A DNA stretch of 15,034 nucleotides from positions 1-15,034 of the forward strand of contig JAITNB010000076.1 of assembly GCA_031290695.1 (NCBI GenBank), given 5' to 3'. The notes under the pieces were generated by a model. That model saw only the letters and a program-made list of their open reading frames with translations. It had not been told where the DNA came from and made no database searches. The stretch's first letter is position 1, and each line of letters starts with the position of its first letter. Positions 5,362 to 14,064 of the stretch are shown piece after piece. The DNA comes from Coriobacteriales bacterium. GTDB lineage: Bacteria > Actinomycetota > Coriobacteriia > Coriobacteriales > UBA8131. The position numbers and the translations under genes are program-made.

Positions 5362-6875
5362 AGAAGATGCTCGCGTCAAATGCCTTTGCCGTCGCGACGG
5401 GGTTGTTGTTCGCAATTGGCTTGATTGCTTACCTCTACTTATTCGTGCCACCGTTCAGCGAGTATTTTGTGGTTATCACGCAGCGTGGGCTCAGAGCCAT
5501 CGGGCCGCACATCGCGCTTGCTCCTTCGGGCGAACTCGAGATCCCTGTTGATACTAGTCTCACCGATCTGAGCTCCACACCCGGTGCAACCCCCGCCCAA
5601 GCGCCTGCCTCGTTTGCCTTGCTCTGTTTCACCATCCTGATGTTTGCTCTTTACTGCCTATCGGTCTGGCTCGGCGCGACTCGGTTGAAGGCCTATCGCC
5701 TCCATACGATAGACTACTATTTCACCTTGGTATTCTCTGTTCTGGCATTGGCACTGATCGCTTTGCTGTTCTTGTTTTTTAGGTATCAATGGCTGGCACA
5801 TATCGTATTTATGGTTAGCAGCCTCACCCTTCTTATGAACCTTTGGACGACGACACTGGTCAGGCTTCACGGCAACACACTTTTGGCGACACTATACTGG
5901 ACGAAGGTTTTCAAGACCTTGCCGTTGCATACGTTCTCCGGTGTATTCGTCCTCGTATCCGTTGGCATCGCGACCCTTGTATTCTTGTTCAACGGCATCC
6001 GCTTGCTCTATAACGCCTACGAGTACGCCTATTATGTAGACCTCTCTGTTCTCGATTACTTGCGCGACTTCTTCCTGGGTCTTTGTATCCCTGTTTTTAT
6101 TACTGCGGTAATCGCAATCCTGTGTCGGGATATTTTGAGCGTAACCGAGGCCAAGGAGCGGGAGGCTTTGGACAGACTGAGGTCTGAACGGCTGCGCATC
6201 GAACTTATCACGAATGTTACGCACGACATCAGGACGCCGTTGACATCCATCATCAACTATATCGACCTGATGCAAAAGCCCAATACAAGCAATGTGGAGA
6301 TGGCGCAGTATATTGACATCGTCAATCGAAAGTCGGGACAACTGAAGAACCTGGTGAGCGACCTCCTGGATGCCTCAAAAGCTGGTTCAGGCACTATACG
6401 GATCGATGCCACATCAATCGATCTGGTCGAACTTGTTGGACAAGTTGCCGGGGACTTCGACGAGGCGATGCGCACCGCGAACTTGGAATATGTCAATCCA
6501 CATACCGATAGCCGCATACTCATCACAGCGGATGGCATACATCTTTGGCGGGTGCTCGAGAACCTGTTTTCCAACGCGGTCAAATATGCGATGCCTGGCT
6601 CCCGCATCTATGTCGACATCACCGAGGAGCTGGGTGCAGTTGCGCTTACGCTGAAGAACGTCTCGCGGGAAAAACTGAACATAACACCTGAAGAATTGAC
6701 CAACCAATTCGTACGCGGCGATCAAGCCCGACAGACCGAGGGCAGCGGCCTTGGGCTCTATATCGCAGAGCGCCTCACGGTTATGATGGGTGGTAGCTTT
6801 GCCATTTTGATTGACGGCGATTATTTTGAGGTACGGCTTTCACTACCGCGTAGCGTTAGTCTGTTAGAAGAATAA
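5358..6875 (+). CDS. vanS: Membrane sensor histidine kinase, VanS-like
   Basis: A 505-residue kinase partnered with the preceding regulator by a 4-base overlap. It has about six membrane segments (roughly 11-31, 86-106, 120-141, 146-163, 193-214, 236-256), with a short extracytoplasmic segment of about 55 residues after the first; no PAS or clear HAMP domain is seen. The dimerisation domain has the phosphoacceptor H289 in LITNVTHDIRTPLTSI. The ATPase domain has N402/N406 (LENLFSNAVKY), then LNITPEELTNQFVRGD, and the G2 box GSGLGLYIAE (462-471). The end NITPEELTNQFVRGDQARQTEG is typical of VanS-type kinases of Gram-positive bacteria. The lack of a large sensor domain suggests sensing within or near the membrane. 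The signal is unknown; the VanY-like gene convergent with it is a plausible target. It lies only 48 bases from the end of that gene. Confidence 0.87.
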   Translation: MKKMLASNAFAVATGLLFAIGLIAYLYLFVPPFSEYFVVITQRGLRAIGPHIALAPSGELEIPVDTSLTDLSSTPGATPAQAPASFALLCFTILMFALYCLSVWLGATRLKAYRLHTIDYYFTLVFSVLALALIALLFLFFRYQWLAHIVFMVSSLTLLMNLWTTTLVRLHGNTLLATLYWTKVFKTLPLHTFSGVFVLVSVGIATLVFLFNGIRLLYNAYEYAYYVDLSVLDYLRDFFLGLCIPVFITAVIAILCRDILSVTEAKEREALDRLRSERLRIELITNVTHDIRTPLTSIINYIDLMQKPNTSNVEMAQYIDIVNRKSGQLKNLVSDLLDASKAGSGTIRIDATSIDLVELVGQVAGDFDEAMRTANLEYVNPHTDSRILITADGIHLWRVLENLFSNAVKYAMPGSRIYVDITEELGAVALTLKNVSREKLNITPEELTNQFVRGDQARQTEGSGLGLYIAERLTVMMGGSFAILIDGDYFEVRLSLPRSVSLLEE

Positions 6876-6923
6876 CCATCTGCCCTTTTACGCACAAGAC
6901 GATTGTGAGCAGGCTTCCCTTTG

Positions 6924-7772
6924 TCATTGCAGATACTCCTCCAAACAGAGGTTTTGCTCATAGCATATCTGTGCAACCTCTTTCCCCACATAGCGAAAGT
7001 GCCACGGCTCGTATGAAATGCCCGTAAGTTCCAACTTGTCTTCTGGGTAGCGCAGAATAAAACCGTAGTGCCAGGCATTGTTTGAGAGCCATAGGAGCAA
7101 TGCGTCGTTCTCCCCACTGTTTGTGCTTGCTATATCGACGGCCAGCCCCGTCTGGTGCTCACTGTAGCCCGGCTGCTGCACATAGGATTTGTCCTTGGCT
7201 GCCTCATAGAGTTGGCGCTGTTCCTCCTCGGTTCGATACCCGCTGTTCACATAGATGCCCCGGTATCCCGCACGCATCGCTGCATCGAACAATTCGATCA
7301 GCGGCTCTTCGATTTCCCTTGCAACCAGCACGCTGCTGCTTTCAACAGGTATTATGCCCGCCAACAAAACCGTGTCAACGTCCTTGTAGCTATTGGGAAT
7401 CGGGTGTGTCGCGTTTACGAGCAGCAGTTCTCCCAAACCTGAAAACTCTGAGGCGTTGGGACCATTCCATCCATAATCTGCCCTATCTTGCGGCTCCAGA
7501 GGCAGCGTTCTTCCTGGAGGCCCTTCAATATGCGGGGCGACAGAAAGAACGAAATCGCGCACTGCTCCACCAAAGGCAACAGCTATTAACGTGACCAAAA
7601 GCACAAAGCTGATAACGGCTACACGGCGATGCTTCTGTGCCTTGTGGCGACGGACATCCTTCCAGCCGCCTACCTGGCCATCCCAGCGCTCCGAGTGCCT
7701 TGGCCTGGCTGCTGCTTGCCCTGGCCTGTAATCCGTATCTGGATCACTGCGCTTTTGTATTTGAGTGTTCAC
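6924..7772 (-). CDS. vanY: VanY-like D-alanyl-D-alanine carboxypeptidase, membrane anchored
   Basis: A 282-residue zinc D,D-carboxypeptidase (peptidase M15B/VanY family) that removes the terminal D-Ala from peptidoglycan stem peptides outside the membrane. A basic cytoplasmic tail of 50 residues precedes one membrane segment (51-69). Catalytic motifs are SGYRT (177-181), SEHQTGLAVDI (204-214, zinc ligands H206 and D213), NAWHYGFILRYP, and YEPWHFRYVG (E255 general base, H258 zinc ligand). I chose the GTG start at 7772-7770 because GGAGG (7785-7781 on the minus strand) lies 8 bases upstream; an ATG at 7853 opens the frame but has no such site and would add 27 residues without family resemblance. 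It is convergent with the VanS-like gene. Upstream lie four AATCTTA/TAAGATT elements. No vanHAX genes are in the window, so resistance should not be assumed. Confidence 0.9.
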   Translation of the reverse strand: MNTQIQKRSDPDTDYRPGQAAARPRHSERWDGQVGGWKDVRRHKAQKHRRVAVISFVLLVTLIAVAFGGAVRDFVLSVAPHIEGPPGRTLPLEPQDRADYGWNGPNASEFSGLGELLLVNATHPIPNSYKDVDTVLLAGIIPVESSSVLVAREIEEPLIELFDAAMRAGYRGIYVNSGYRTEEEQRQLYEAAKDKSYVQQPGYSEHQTGLAVDIASTNSGENDALLLWLSNNAWHYGFILRYPEDKLELTGISYEPWHFRYVGKEVAQICYEQNLCLEEYLQ

Positions 7773-7818
7773 CAAATTAACCTCCAGATATCGGATTCTG
7801 CATTCAAGTTCCCTGAAA

Positions 7819-7888
7819 AATCTTATCGACAAAAGATTAAGCACAGGGGTCACAGAATCTTAGGATTTTATTAAGGTCGGGTAAGATT
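7819..7888. promoter_or_regulatory. Cluster of four AATCTT/AAGATT elements upstream of vanY
   Basis: AATCTT at 7819-7824 and 7856-7861 and AAGATT at 7833-7838 and 7883-7888 form two inverted pairs within 70 bases. The cluster lies in the 319-base gap between the divergent vanY-like gene and the lipoprotein gene. Possible regulator sites; the sequence is AT-rich, so chance repetition is not excluded. I see no gene and no convincing promoter elsewhere in 7773-8078. Confidence 0.35.
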
Positions 7889-8091
7889 TGTCCCTCTCCT
7901 GCGATTGCTCAAAAGAACCACTCCACCTTGCTTTTCTGCCGCTTGTCTTGTGGGGCGCTCGATTCAAGAGAAAAATACACCTAAATAAGTAACAATTAGC
8001 GACATTAAAGGGTCTGACTTGCCGATGTTCTGAGTTTGGAGGGTATCGGTTAGCAGACTGTGGCGTTTGAGTAGCTTTAGGAGGACTTTGA

Positions 8092-8472
8092 ATGAAGAAG
8101 ATCGGACAGGTAGGCATTGCGGCATTGATGATCATGGTTCTGGTTGCGGGGATGGCACTGCTGGTTGGGTGTGGCGGCGGAAGCGCCGATGAAGGTATTG
8201 AGGGAACTTGGAAGCTCACAAAGGTTGAAGCTGGCGGGGTAGAGGTTGGCGAAAATATGCTGGGCTCTTTTGACTATAACTTCGTTTTTGAAGCCGATTC
8301 CAAGGCGAGCGTCAGGGTGATGGGCCAGTCCTATGAGACGACCTACACCTTTGCGAACAACGAGGTAACCTTTGGGGATGCAGCACTCGGCACTCTCAAA
8401 CTCGTAAAGAACGGTAACAAGTTGACGCTTGACGATACAGCAGGCACAGTCATGGAGTTCACCAAGCAGTAA
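8092..8472 (+). CDS. Small lipoprotein, lipocalin-like fold suspected
   Basis: A 126-residue secreted lipoprotein. A signal peptide with MKK charge, a hydrophobic core (9-24) and a lipobox LVGC (24-27) predicts lipidation at C27, followed by a GGGSADEG linker. The mature part of about 90 residues has the pattern GTWKLTKVEAGGVEVGE... YNFVFEADSKASV ... YTFANNEVTF ... GNKLTLDD, resembling small lipocalin-like or DUF-type beta-barrel lipoproteins common in gut Gram-positives. The start ATG has AGGAGG (8079-8084) 7 bases upstream, an excellent site. It is a single-gene unit closed by the terminator at 8512-8552. It faces away from the VanY-like gene and could share its control region. No specific function is recognised. 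Confidence 0.85.
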   Translation: MKKIGQVGIAALMIMVLVAGMALLVGCGGGSADEGIEGTWKLTKVEAGGVEVGENMLGSFDYNFVFEADSKASVRVMGQSYETTYTFANNEVTFGDAALGTLKLVKNGNKLTLDDTAGTVMEFTKQ

Positions 8473-8511
8473 TTCGTCCTGGCTGCAAAGTTTCTGCAAG
8501 ACCAGATACCT

Positions 8512-8552
8512 AAAGTGACCCGGTGACACAGCATGTGACCGGGTCACTTTTG
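8512..8552 (+). terminator. Intrinsic terminator after the lipoprotein gene
   Basis: AAAGTGACCCGGT (8512-8524) pairs perfectly with ACCGGGTCACTTT (8538-8550), 13 bp, followed by TTTTGT. The A-run on the 5' arm makes it bidirectional in principle. Confidence 0.9.
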
Positions 8553-8657
8553 TAGTTACAAGCGGCGCAACTTACGATATACTATGAGCTAATCTAGTGT
8601 GTTGGGAAACATCACAGCATTTGGCTCACAGATAGACGCATCTTGAGCGTTCGACTA

Positions 8658-8666
8658 TGCTATACT
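8658..8666 (+). promoter_or_regulatory. Extended -10 promoter of tRNA-Asn
   Basis: TGCTATACT has an extended TG and a TATACT -10 (8661-8666), with no good -35 at the proper distance. The start would be near 8673, 7 bases before the tRNA. The same TGCTATACT precedes tRNA-Thr at 12593-12601. Confidence 0.5.
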
Positions 8667-8679
8667 GGCAAACTGCCAT

Positions 8680-8754
8680 TCCTCGGTAGCTCAATGGCAG
8701 AGCAATCGGCTGTTAACCGATTTGTTGTAGGTTCGAATCCTACCCGGGGAGCCA
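8680..8754 (+). tRNA. tRNA-Asn (anticodon GUU)
   Basis: Acceptor TCCTCGG (8680-8686) pairs with CCGGGGA (8744-8750), including one G-T. D stem GCTC/GAGC, anticodon stem ATCGG/CCGAT, anticodon GTT at 8712-8714, T loop GTTCGAATCC, discriminator G8751, encoded CCA 8752-8754. Own promoter and terminator. Confidence 0.95.
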
Positions 8755-8763
8755 TAACAATAC

Positions 8764-8795
8764 CGGGCCCGTTACCCATACGGGCCCGTTTTATT
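8764..8795 (+). terminator. Intrinsic terminator after tRNA-Asn
   Basis: CGGGCCCGT (8764-8772) pairs with ACGGGCCCG (8780-8788), 7-base loop, then TTTTATT. Confidence 0.9.
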
Positions 8796-8824
8796 GTCAG
8801 GAGAAGTTTTTTGCGACATCATAT

Positions 8825-8853
8825 TTGACGCGCGAGGGCTACCCTGTTAAAGT
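8825..8853 (+). promoter_or_regulatory. Promoter of rplU-rpmA
   Basis: TTGACG (8825-8830) and TAAAGT (8848-8853) with 17-base spacing predict a start near 8860 and a leader of about 39 bases, too short for a structured L21 leader of the Firmicutes kind. Confidence 0.55.
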
Positions 8854-8898
8854 GTATCGTCGCGTTTATAACCGATTCCATTACTCAAAGGATAGTAC

Positions 8899-9582
8899 AT
8901 GTACGCAATCGTAGCTACTGGTGGGAAGCAATACAAGGTACTTGCGGGTGACACGTTCGAGGTCGAGAAGCTCGTTGCAAACGTGGGCGACATCGTTGAG
9001 CTCGATGTTGTGTTCATTGCCAACGGATCCTCGATCACAACCGATGCTGGTGCGCTTGCCACGGCCAAGGTGTTCGCCGAGGTCGTCGAGCATTTCAAGG
9101 GCGAGAAGGCGTTGATCTTCAAGTTCAAGAAACGCAAGGGCTACAAGCGGCTGCGCGGTCATCGCCAGAACCTCACCCGTCTGCTTGTCAAGGACATCAG
9201 CCTCACGGGCACCGCTCCCAAGGCGACGGTCAAGAAGGCCGTGAAAGACGGAGATAAGCCCGCCAAGAAGGCCCCCAAGGCCGAGAAGGCAGCAGCCGTC
9301 GAAGTTGTGGAGGCTGTCGAGGCAGCCGCCGCCCCTGTCGAGGAGAAGCCAACCAAGAAGCCGGCTGCCAAAAAGACAGCCCCCGAGGGCGACAAGGCCC
9401 CCGCGGACAAGCCCGCCAAGAAGCCGGCAGCGAAGAAGGCTGCGGATAAGGGCGAGGCCGTCACAGAGGCAAAGCCTGCCAAGAAGGAGAAGGCGGTTCC
9501 CGCCAGCGACGATGCTGAGGAGAAGCCTGTTAAGAAGACCACCAGGAAGCCAGCCGCCAAGAAGGCGGAGACCGCGGAATAA
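8899..9582 (+). CDS. rplU: 50S ribosomal protein L21 with long lysine/alanine-rich C-terminal extension
   Basis: Residues 1-103 are a normal bacterial L21 ([14 protein letters not shown] start; [17 protein letters not shown] at 75-91), a 23S rRNA-binding large-subunit protein. The usual length is about 103 residues; here a further 124 residues (104-227) follow, rich in Lys, Ala, Pro and Glu with repeated KKPAAKK units, like histone H1-type tails. The tail reads in the same frame with the same codon use as the core, so it is not an artefact of a frameshift, and there is only 20 bases to rpmA. Start ATG 8899 has AAAGGA about 7 bases upstream. The extension probably is disordered and basic, with possible rRNA or DNA contact; its role is unknown. 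The gene leads the L21-L27 unit. Confidence 0.95.
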   Translation: MYAIVATGGKQYKVLAGDTFEVEKLVANVGDIVELDVVFIANGSSITTDAGALATAKVFAEVVEHFKGEKALIFKFKKRKGYKRLRGHRQNLTRLLVKDISLTGTAPKATVKKAVKDGDKPAKKAPKAEKAAAVEVVEAVEAAAAPVEEKPTKKPAAKKTAPEGDKAPADKPAKKPAAKKAADKGEAVTEAKPAKKEKAVPASDDAEEKPVKKTTRKPAAKKAETAE

Positions 9583-9602
9583 GCACGTAGGGAGTTAGTA
9601 CC

Positions 9603-9851
9603 ATGGCACACAAAAAAGGTTTAGGCTCATCCAGGAACGGACGCGACTCCAAGGCCAAGCGCCTGGGTGTCAAGCGTTTCGCCGGCGAGAGCGTCACAAC
9701 GGGCAACATCATCGTCCGTCAGCGCGGCACACACATCCACCCCGGCGAGAACGTCGGCCGTGGCAGTGACGACACGCTGTTCGCCCTCAAGGACGGCATC
9801 CTCGAGTTCACCCGTGGTGAGAAGCGTAAGGTCCACGTTCGACCGGCATAG
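9603..9851 (+). CDS. rpmA: 50S ribosomal protein L27
   Basis: An 82-residue L27 whose N-terminus reaches toward the peptidyl-transferase centre. It starts [16 protein letters not shown] directly, so it lacks the short N-terminal leader removed by Prp protease in many Firmicutes. The family body [10 protein letters not shown], then [19 protein letters not shown], is complete. The start is ATG 9603 with GGGAG about 8 bases upstream, 20 bases after rplU. It is followed by an intrinsic terminator before obg. Confidence 0.97.
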   Translation: MAHKKGLGSSRNGRDSKAKRLGVKRFAGESVTTGNIIVRQRGTHIHPGENVGRGSDDTLFALKDGILEFTRGEKRKVHVRPA

Positions 9852-9890
9852 CCCGAGGGGCCCTGTCATACTCACCTTGAGTCGTACCCG

Positions 9891-11420
<1,530 letters not shown>

Positions 11421-11422
11421 CA

Positions 11423-12565
11423 GTGGGGGAGACAGGCAGCGGCCAGGCGGCCATCCGTCGGCTCGTCATCAAGATAGGCTCATCGACGCTCACCGATGAC
11501 GATGGCAAAATATCTGCATCCTACATCGAGCAGCTAGCCTGTCAGGTGGGGGAGTTGCGGGCGCGCGGCATCCAGGTGCTCATCGTGTCCTCGGCCGCCA
11601 TCGTCGTTGGCCTTGAGGCCCTCGACCTCCCTCCCAAGCGCCCCGACTCCATCCCCACCCTCCAGGCCGCTGCCGCTGTAGGCCAGATAGCCCTCGCGCG
11701 CGTGTATGCAAAGGCGTTCGAGGAGCAGGGGCTTGGCGTGGGCCAGGTCCTCCTCACGCGCTTCGACACGACCAACCGCGACTCCTACCTGCACGCCCGC
11801 GACACCCTTGAGCGTCTGCTCGAGCTGGGAATCGTCCCCCTCATAAACGAGAACGACACCGTTGCCGTCGACGAGATACGCTTTGGCGACAACGACACCC
11901 TCGCCGCGCAGGTTGCCATCATGGTCAAGGCCAGCCTCGTGGTCCTCCTCAGCGACATCGAGGGCCTCTACACCGCCGACCCCCGCATCGACGAGGACGC
12001 AAGGCTTTTGGAGAAGATCGGCGCGTTCACCGAGGAGATAGTCAACGCGGCCGGCGATGTTGGCAGCACCCGGGGCAGCGGCGGCATGGTCACCAAGCTT
12101 GAGGCGGCACGTATGCTCATGGCCGCAGGGATTCCCATGGTCATCTGCGAGGGGCGCCTTGAAACCGCGGTGCTCGACGCCGTCTGCGGCAAGAGCATAG
12201 GCACGCGCTTCTCGTCAGAGCGCCAGCACCGGCAGGCAGGTGCCCGCAAGCTCTGGATTGCCCTGAGCGGCACGGTCAAAGGCACCGTCATCGTCGACGA
12301 CGGCGCCCAACAGGCGCTCAGCGAGCGGGGAAGCTCACTCCTGCCCGTGGGTGTGCGGCGGGCAGAGGGCAGCTTCGAGGCGGGAAACGTCATCAATATC
12401 CGCAACGAACAGGGTTTCCTCATCGGCAGGGGGTTGAGCGCCTACTCGTCAGACGAGCTCTCACTGGCCGCCGGCCACAAGAGCGATGTTATAGCTCACA
12501 ATAAACTGCTATCACATTTAACAAATAAAGAAGTAATCCACCGAGACGAAATGGTCATCTTCTAA
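11423..12565 (+). CDS. proB: Glutamate 5-kinase with PUA domain
   Basis: A 380-residue enzyme phosphorylating L-glutamate to gamma-glutamyl phosphate, the first step of proline synthesis, in the cytoplasm. The amino-acid kinase domain (10-260) has K17 in VIKIGSS, NEND (142-145), GLYTADPR (181-188) and SGGMVTKLEAA (218-228). A PUA domain follows (about 275-355), as in E. coli ProB. One oddity: the usual (T/S)SGAI motif of the substrate site reads SSAAIVVG (56-63), Gly to Ala. The start is GTG 11423; GGAGGG at 11411-11416 in the end of obg is 6 bases upstream. The proA gene is not in this window. Feedback by proline is expected from the family. There is a tRNA gene 60 bases after its stop. Confidence 0.95.
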   Translation: MGETGSGQAAIRRLVIKIGSSTLTDDDGKISASYIEQLACQVGELRARGIQVLIVSSAAIVVGLEALDLPPKRPDSIPTLQAAAAVGQIALARVYAKAFEEQGLGVGQVLLTRFDTTNRDSYLHARDTLERLLELGIVPLINENDTVAVDEIRFGDNDTLAAQVAIMVKASLVVLLSDIEGLYTADPRIDEDARLLEKIGAFTEEIVNAAGDVGSTRGSGGMVTKLEAARMLMAAGIPMVICEGRLETAVLDAVCGKSIGTRFSSERQHRQAGARKLWIALSGTVKGTVIVDDGAQQALSERGSSLLPVGVRRAEGSFEAGNVINIRNEQGFLIGRGLSAYSSDELSLAAGHKSDVIAHNKLLSHLTNKEVIHRDEMVIF

Positions 12566-12592
12566 CACGAGCGGTTGTAGGGAATTAAATAA

Positions 12593-12601
12593 TGCTATAC
12601 T
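12593..12601 (+). promoter_or_regulatory. Extended -10 promoter of tRNA-Thr
   Basis: TGCTATACT has its -10 hexamer at 12596-12601; a weak -35 TTGTAG (12575-12580) is 15 bases away. The same 9-mer precedes tRNA-Asn. Confidence 0.5.
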
Positions 12602-12625
12602 ACGTCCGTTCGTTTTCCAGCAACC

Positions 12626-12701
12626 GCCAACGTAGCTCAGCTGGTAGAGCAGCTGATTCGTAATCAGCAGGTCAGGGGTTCGAGTCCCCTCGTTGGCTCC
12701 A
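12626..12701 (+). tRNA. tRNA-Thr (anticodon CGU)
   Basis: Acceptor GCCAACG (12626-12632) pairs with CGTTGGC (12691-12697); D stem GCTC/GAGC, anticodon stem GCTGA/TCAGC, anticodon CGT at 12659-12661, T loop GTTCGAGTCC, discriminator T12698, encoded CCA 12699-12701. Confidence 0.95.
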
Positions 12702-12742
12702 GCTTCCTGGTAGCGCACTATGGCCCAACCCAGCCGCCACAC

Positions 12743-13051
12743 TCAAATGCGATACTCCTCCACCGGCACGCCGCCTTCAAGGTGCTCCTCGGCGATGGCC
12801 TCGATGGCACTCGCATCGAGGTTCCCGTACCATACGCCGTCGGGATAGACCACCATAACGGGCCCCTTGTCGCATATGCCATAACAGCTCGTGGCGCTCA
12901 CGATGACCTCGCTGGCAAGGTCGCGGTCCTCCAGCTCCATCATCAGCTGGTTCACCAGCCCCACCGCATTGCGCGAATGGCAGGTACCCTTCCTGTCGCC
13001 CACCAGCTTGCTCCCTGTACACATCAACACATGGTATTTAGGCGTAACCAT
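12743..13051 (-). CDS. Thioredoxin-like [2Fe-2S] ferredoxin domain protein
   Basis: A 102-residue small protein of the thioredoxin-like [2Fe-2S] family (as in the NuoE or HndA C-terminal half). Four cysteines fit the cluster pattern: C11 (LMCTGS), C24 (GTCHSRNA), C56 and C60 (SCYGICDKGP); PVMVVYPDGVWYGNL follows as usual. Such single-domain proteins carry electrons in NADH- or hydrogenase-linked reactions; the partner is not identifiable here. The start is ATG 13051, with AGAGG 7 bases upstream. It stands alone, convergent with tRNA-Thr (42 bases apart). Cluster type is inferred from the Cys spacing. Confidence 0.88.
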   Translation of the reverse strand: MVTPKYHVLMCTGSKLVGDRKGTCHSRNAVGLVNQLMMELEDRDLASEVIVSATSCYGICDKGPVMVVYPDGVWYGNLDASAIEAIAEEHLEGGVPVEEYRI

Positions 13052-13172
13052 CCCTCATCCTCTCATCCAGCGAGCCAACTATGCCGTCAAGCATACCCCA
13101 CGCCCTTGACTCGCCGGTTTCCCAAAGATTACCGCTTTGTTAAATGAGCTTTGGATAAGAGCGTGCCTTCCT

Positions 13173-13643
13173 TCATAAAGATAGGGCGGGTGCCATAATC
13201 AATCCATTGCTACTGGAGACAGAAGTCACAGCTCCAGTATTGGATGCTTGGTGAAAAGCGTCAGTGTTGAGGATCTCTGGGTTATCTCTCAATATCCTCA
13301 TAAGTTTGTCGGCTGTCCTGTTTTGAACGACTGTTTCTTTCTCCCATCGAACTATGGTCTTATGACCCAAGCCCAGCAAATCCTCGAAGGCCTCCTGTGT
13401 GAGTCCTAAGCCTTTCCTGATCGTCCGTATCTCGCTACCAGTTAGATACCCATGTGTCTTACGGTATTCATGATTCGCTTTTGCTTGAAGTATGGATCCC
13501 ACAGAAGCATCCAGAATCACTTCGCTGCACGTCGAGCACTCCAGGTGTTCGACACCGTCAATAAGGAATACCTCGCCACGAACCTCGAACTCTATCGGCT
13601 CATTCGATGGGACAAAAGTCCCCCCACAACTCGCACACTTCAT
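13173..13643 (-). CDS. mqsA: MqsA-family antitoxin (zinc ribbon plus helix-turn-helix)
   Basis: A 156-residue type II antitoxin and repressor. The N-terminal zinc site is C3/C6 (KCASCGG) and C36/C39 (LECSTCSE); a linker follows (47-66), then an HTH domain (67-122: LTGSEIRTIRKGLGLTQEAFEDLL... KTIVRWEK, with DNPEIL ending the family core). A Ser/Thr-rich extension of about 30 residues (127-156) is extra relative to E. coli MqsA, as I recall it (131 residues). Start choice: AAAGGAG on the minus strand lies 5 bases before ATG 13643-13641, while ATG 13646 is 2 bases from it and ATG 13667 has none. The SD overlaps the TAA of the toxin gene, so translation is coupled. It should bind the toxin through its N-terminal domain and the operator through the HTH. 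Lower GC than neighbours suggests transfer. Confidence 0.85.
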   Translation of the reverse strand: MKCASCGGTFVPSNEPIEFEVRGEVFLIDGVEHLECSTCSEVILDASVGSILQAKANHEYRKTHGYLTGSEIRTIRKGLGLTQEAFEDLLGLGHKTIVRWEKETVVQNRTADKLMRILRDNPEILNTDAFHQASNTGAVTSVSSSNGLIMAPALSL

Positions 13644-13653
13644 CATCGCTCCT

Positions 13654-13977
13654 TTACCAATTTTCATCCTTTGGCTTGCAGGACAAAACTATGACATCTT
13701 CATCAATATAGAACTTCACATACCAAACGTCATCAAGGCAATACGAATAGTAAACATCTGCCATGATTCCAGGCACCTTATCTAGCCTCATCGACTTGTA
13801 GAACTGTGCCTCGCCCTTTATTATCGACTCAAGAGTTGCTGCAATAACCTCATCAGAGTCAAAGCCATGATTGTTGAGAAGCTGAATAACACTCCTTGTT
13901 GTCTGGCACCCTTTACGGTTATAACAGGCCGCCACGGTCTTAATGTCATAAGCTGCATGGCTTGTTTTCAATATCAT
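13654..13977 (-). CDS. mqsR: MqsR-family mRNA interferase toxin
   Basis: A 107-residue RelE-like ribonuclease toxin that cleaves mRNA (GCU in E. coli). Recognisable parts are CQTTRSVIQLLNNHGFDSDEV (24-44), AQFYKSM (57-63), ADVYYSY and VWYVKFYIDEDVIVLSCKPK. From my memory of E. coli MqsR, catalytic K56, Y81 and K96 correspond to K61, Y86 and K101 here, while Q68 is replaced by A73. The toxin gene comes first and the antitoxin second, as in E. coli mqsRA and unlike most TA pairs. The start ATG 13977 is only one base from GGAG; a TTG at 13971-13969 is 7 bases from it and could be the true start. Candidate promoter and operator lie upstream. Confidence 0.82.
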   Translation of the reverse strand: MILKTSHAAYDIKTVAACYNRKGCQTTRSVIQLLNNHGFDSDEVIAATLESIIKGEAQFYKSMRLDKVPGIMADVYYSYCLDDVWYVKFYIDEDVIVLSCKPKDENW

Positions 13978-13992
13978 ACTCCATTTCTACAG

Positions 13993-14048
13993 AAAAGTAG
14001 CATTTTGTTACTTTTTGCTAAGTGTACCTACCCATATTTTTGCGTGAA
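13993..14048 (-). promoter_or_regulatory. Candidate mqsRA promoter and operator
   Basis: On the minus strand, TTCACG (14048-14043) and TACACT (14026-14021) have 16-base spacing, giving a start near 14014. A 7-base inverted repeat, AAAAGTA (13993-13999) and TACTTTT (14009-14015), covers the start and suits autorepression by MqsA. The promoter match is moderate. Confidence 0.35.
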
Positions 14049-14064
14049 GATACCCAAGTATTCC

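Noticed and set aside
4407..8091. Possible integrative island using tRNA-Ile2 as attachment site for the van-like genes
   Set aside because: No integrase and no repeat of the tRNA 3' end was found downstream.
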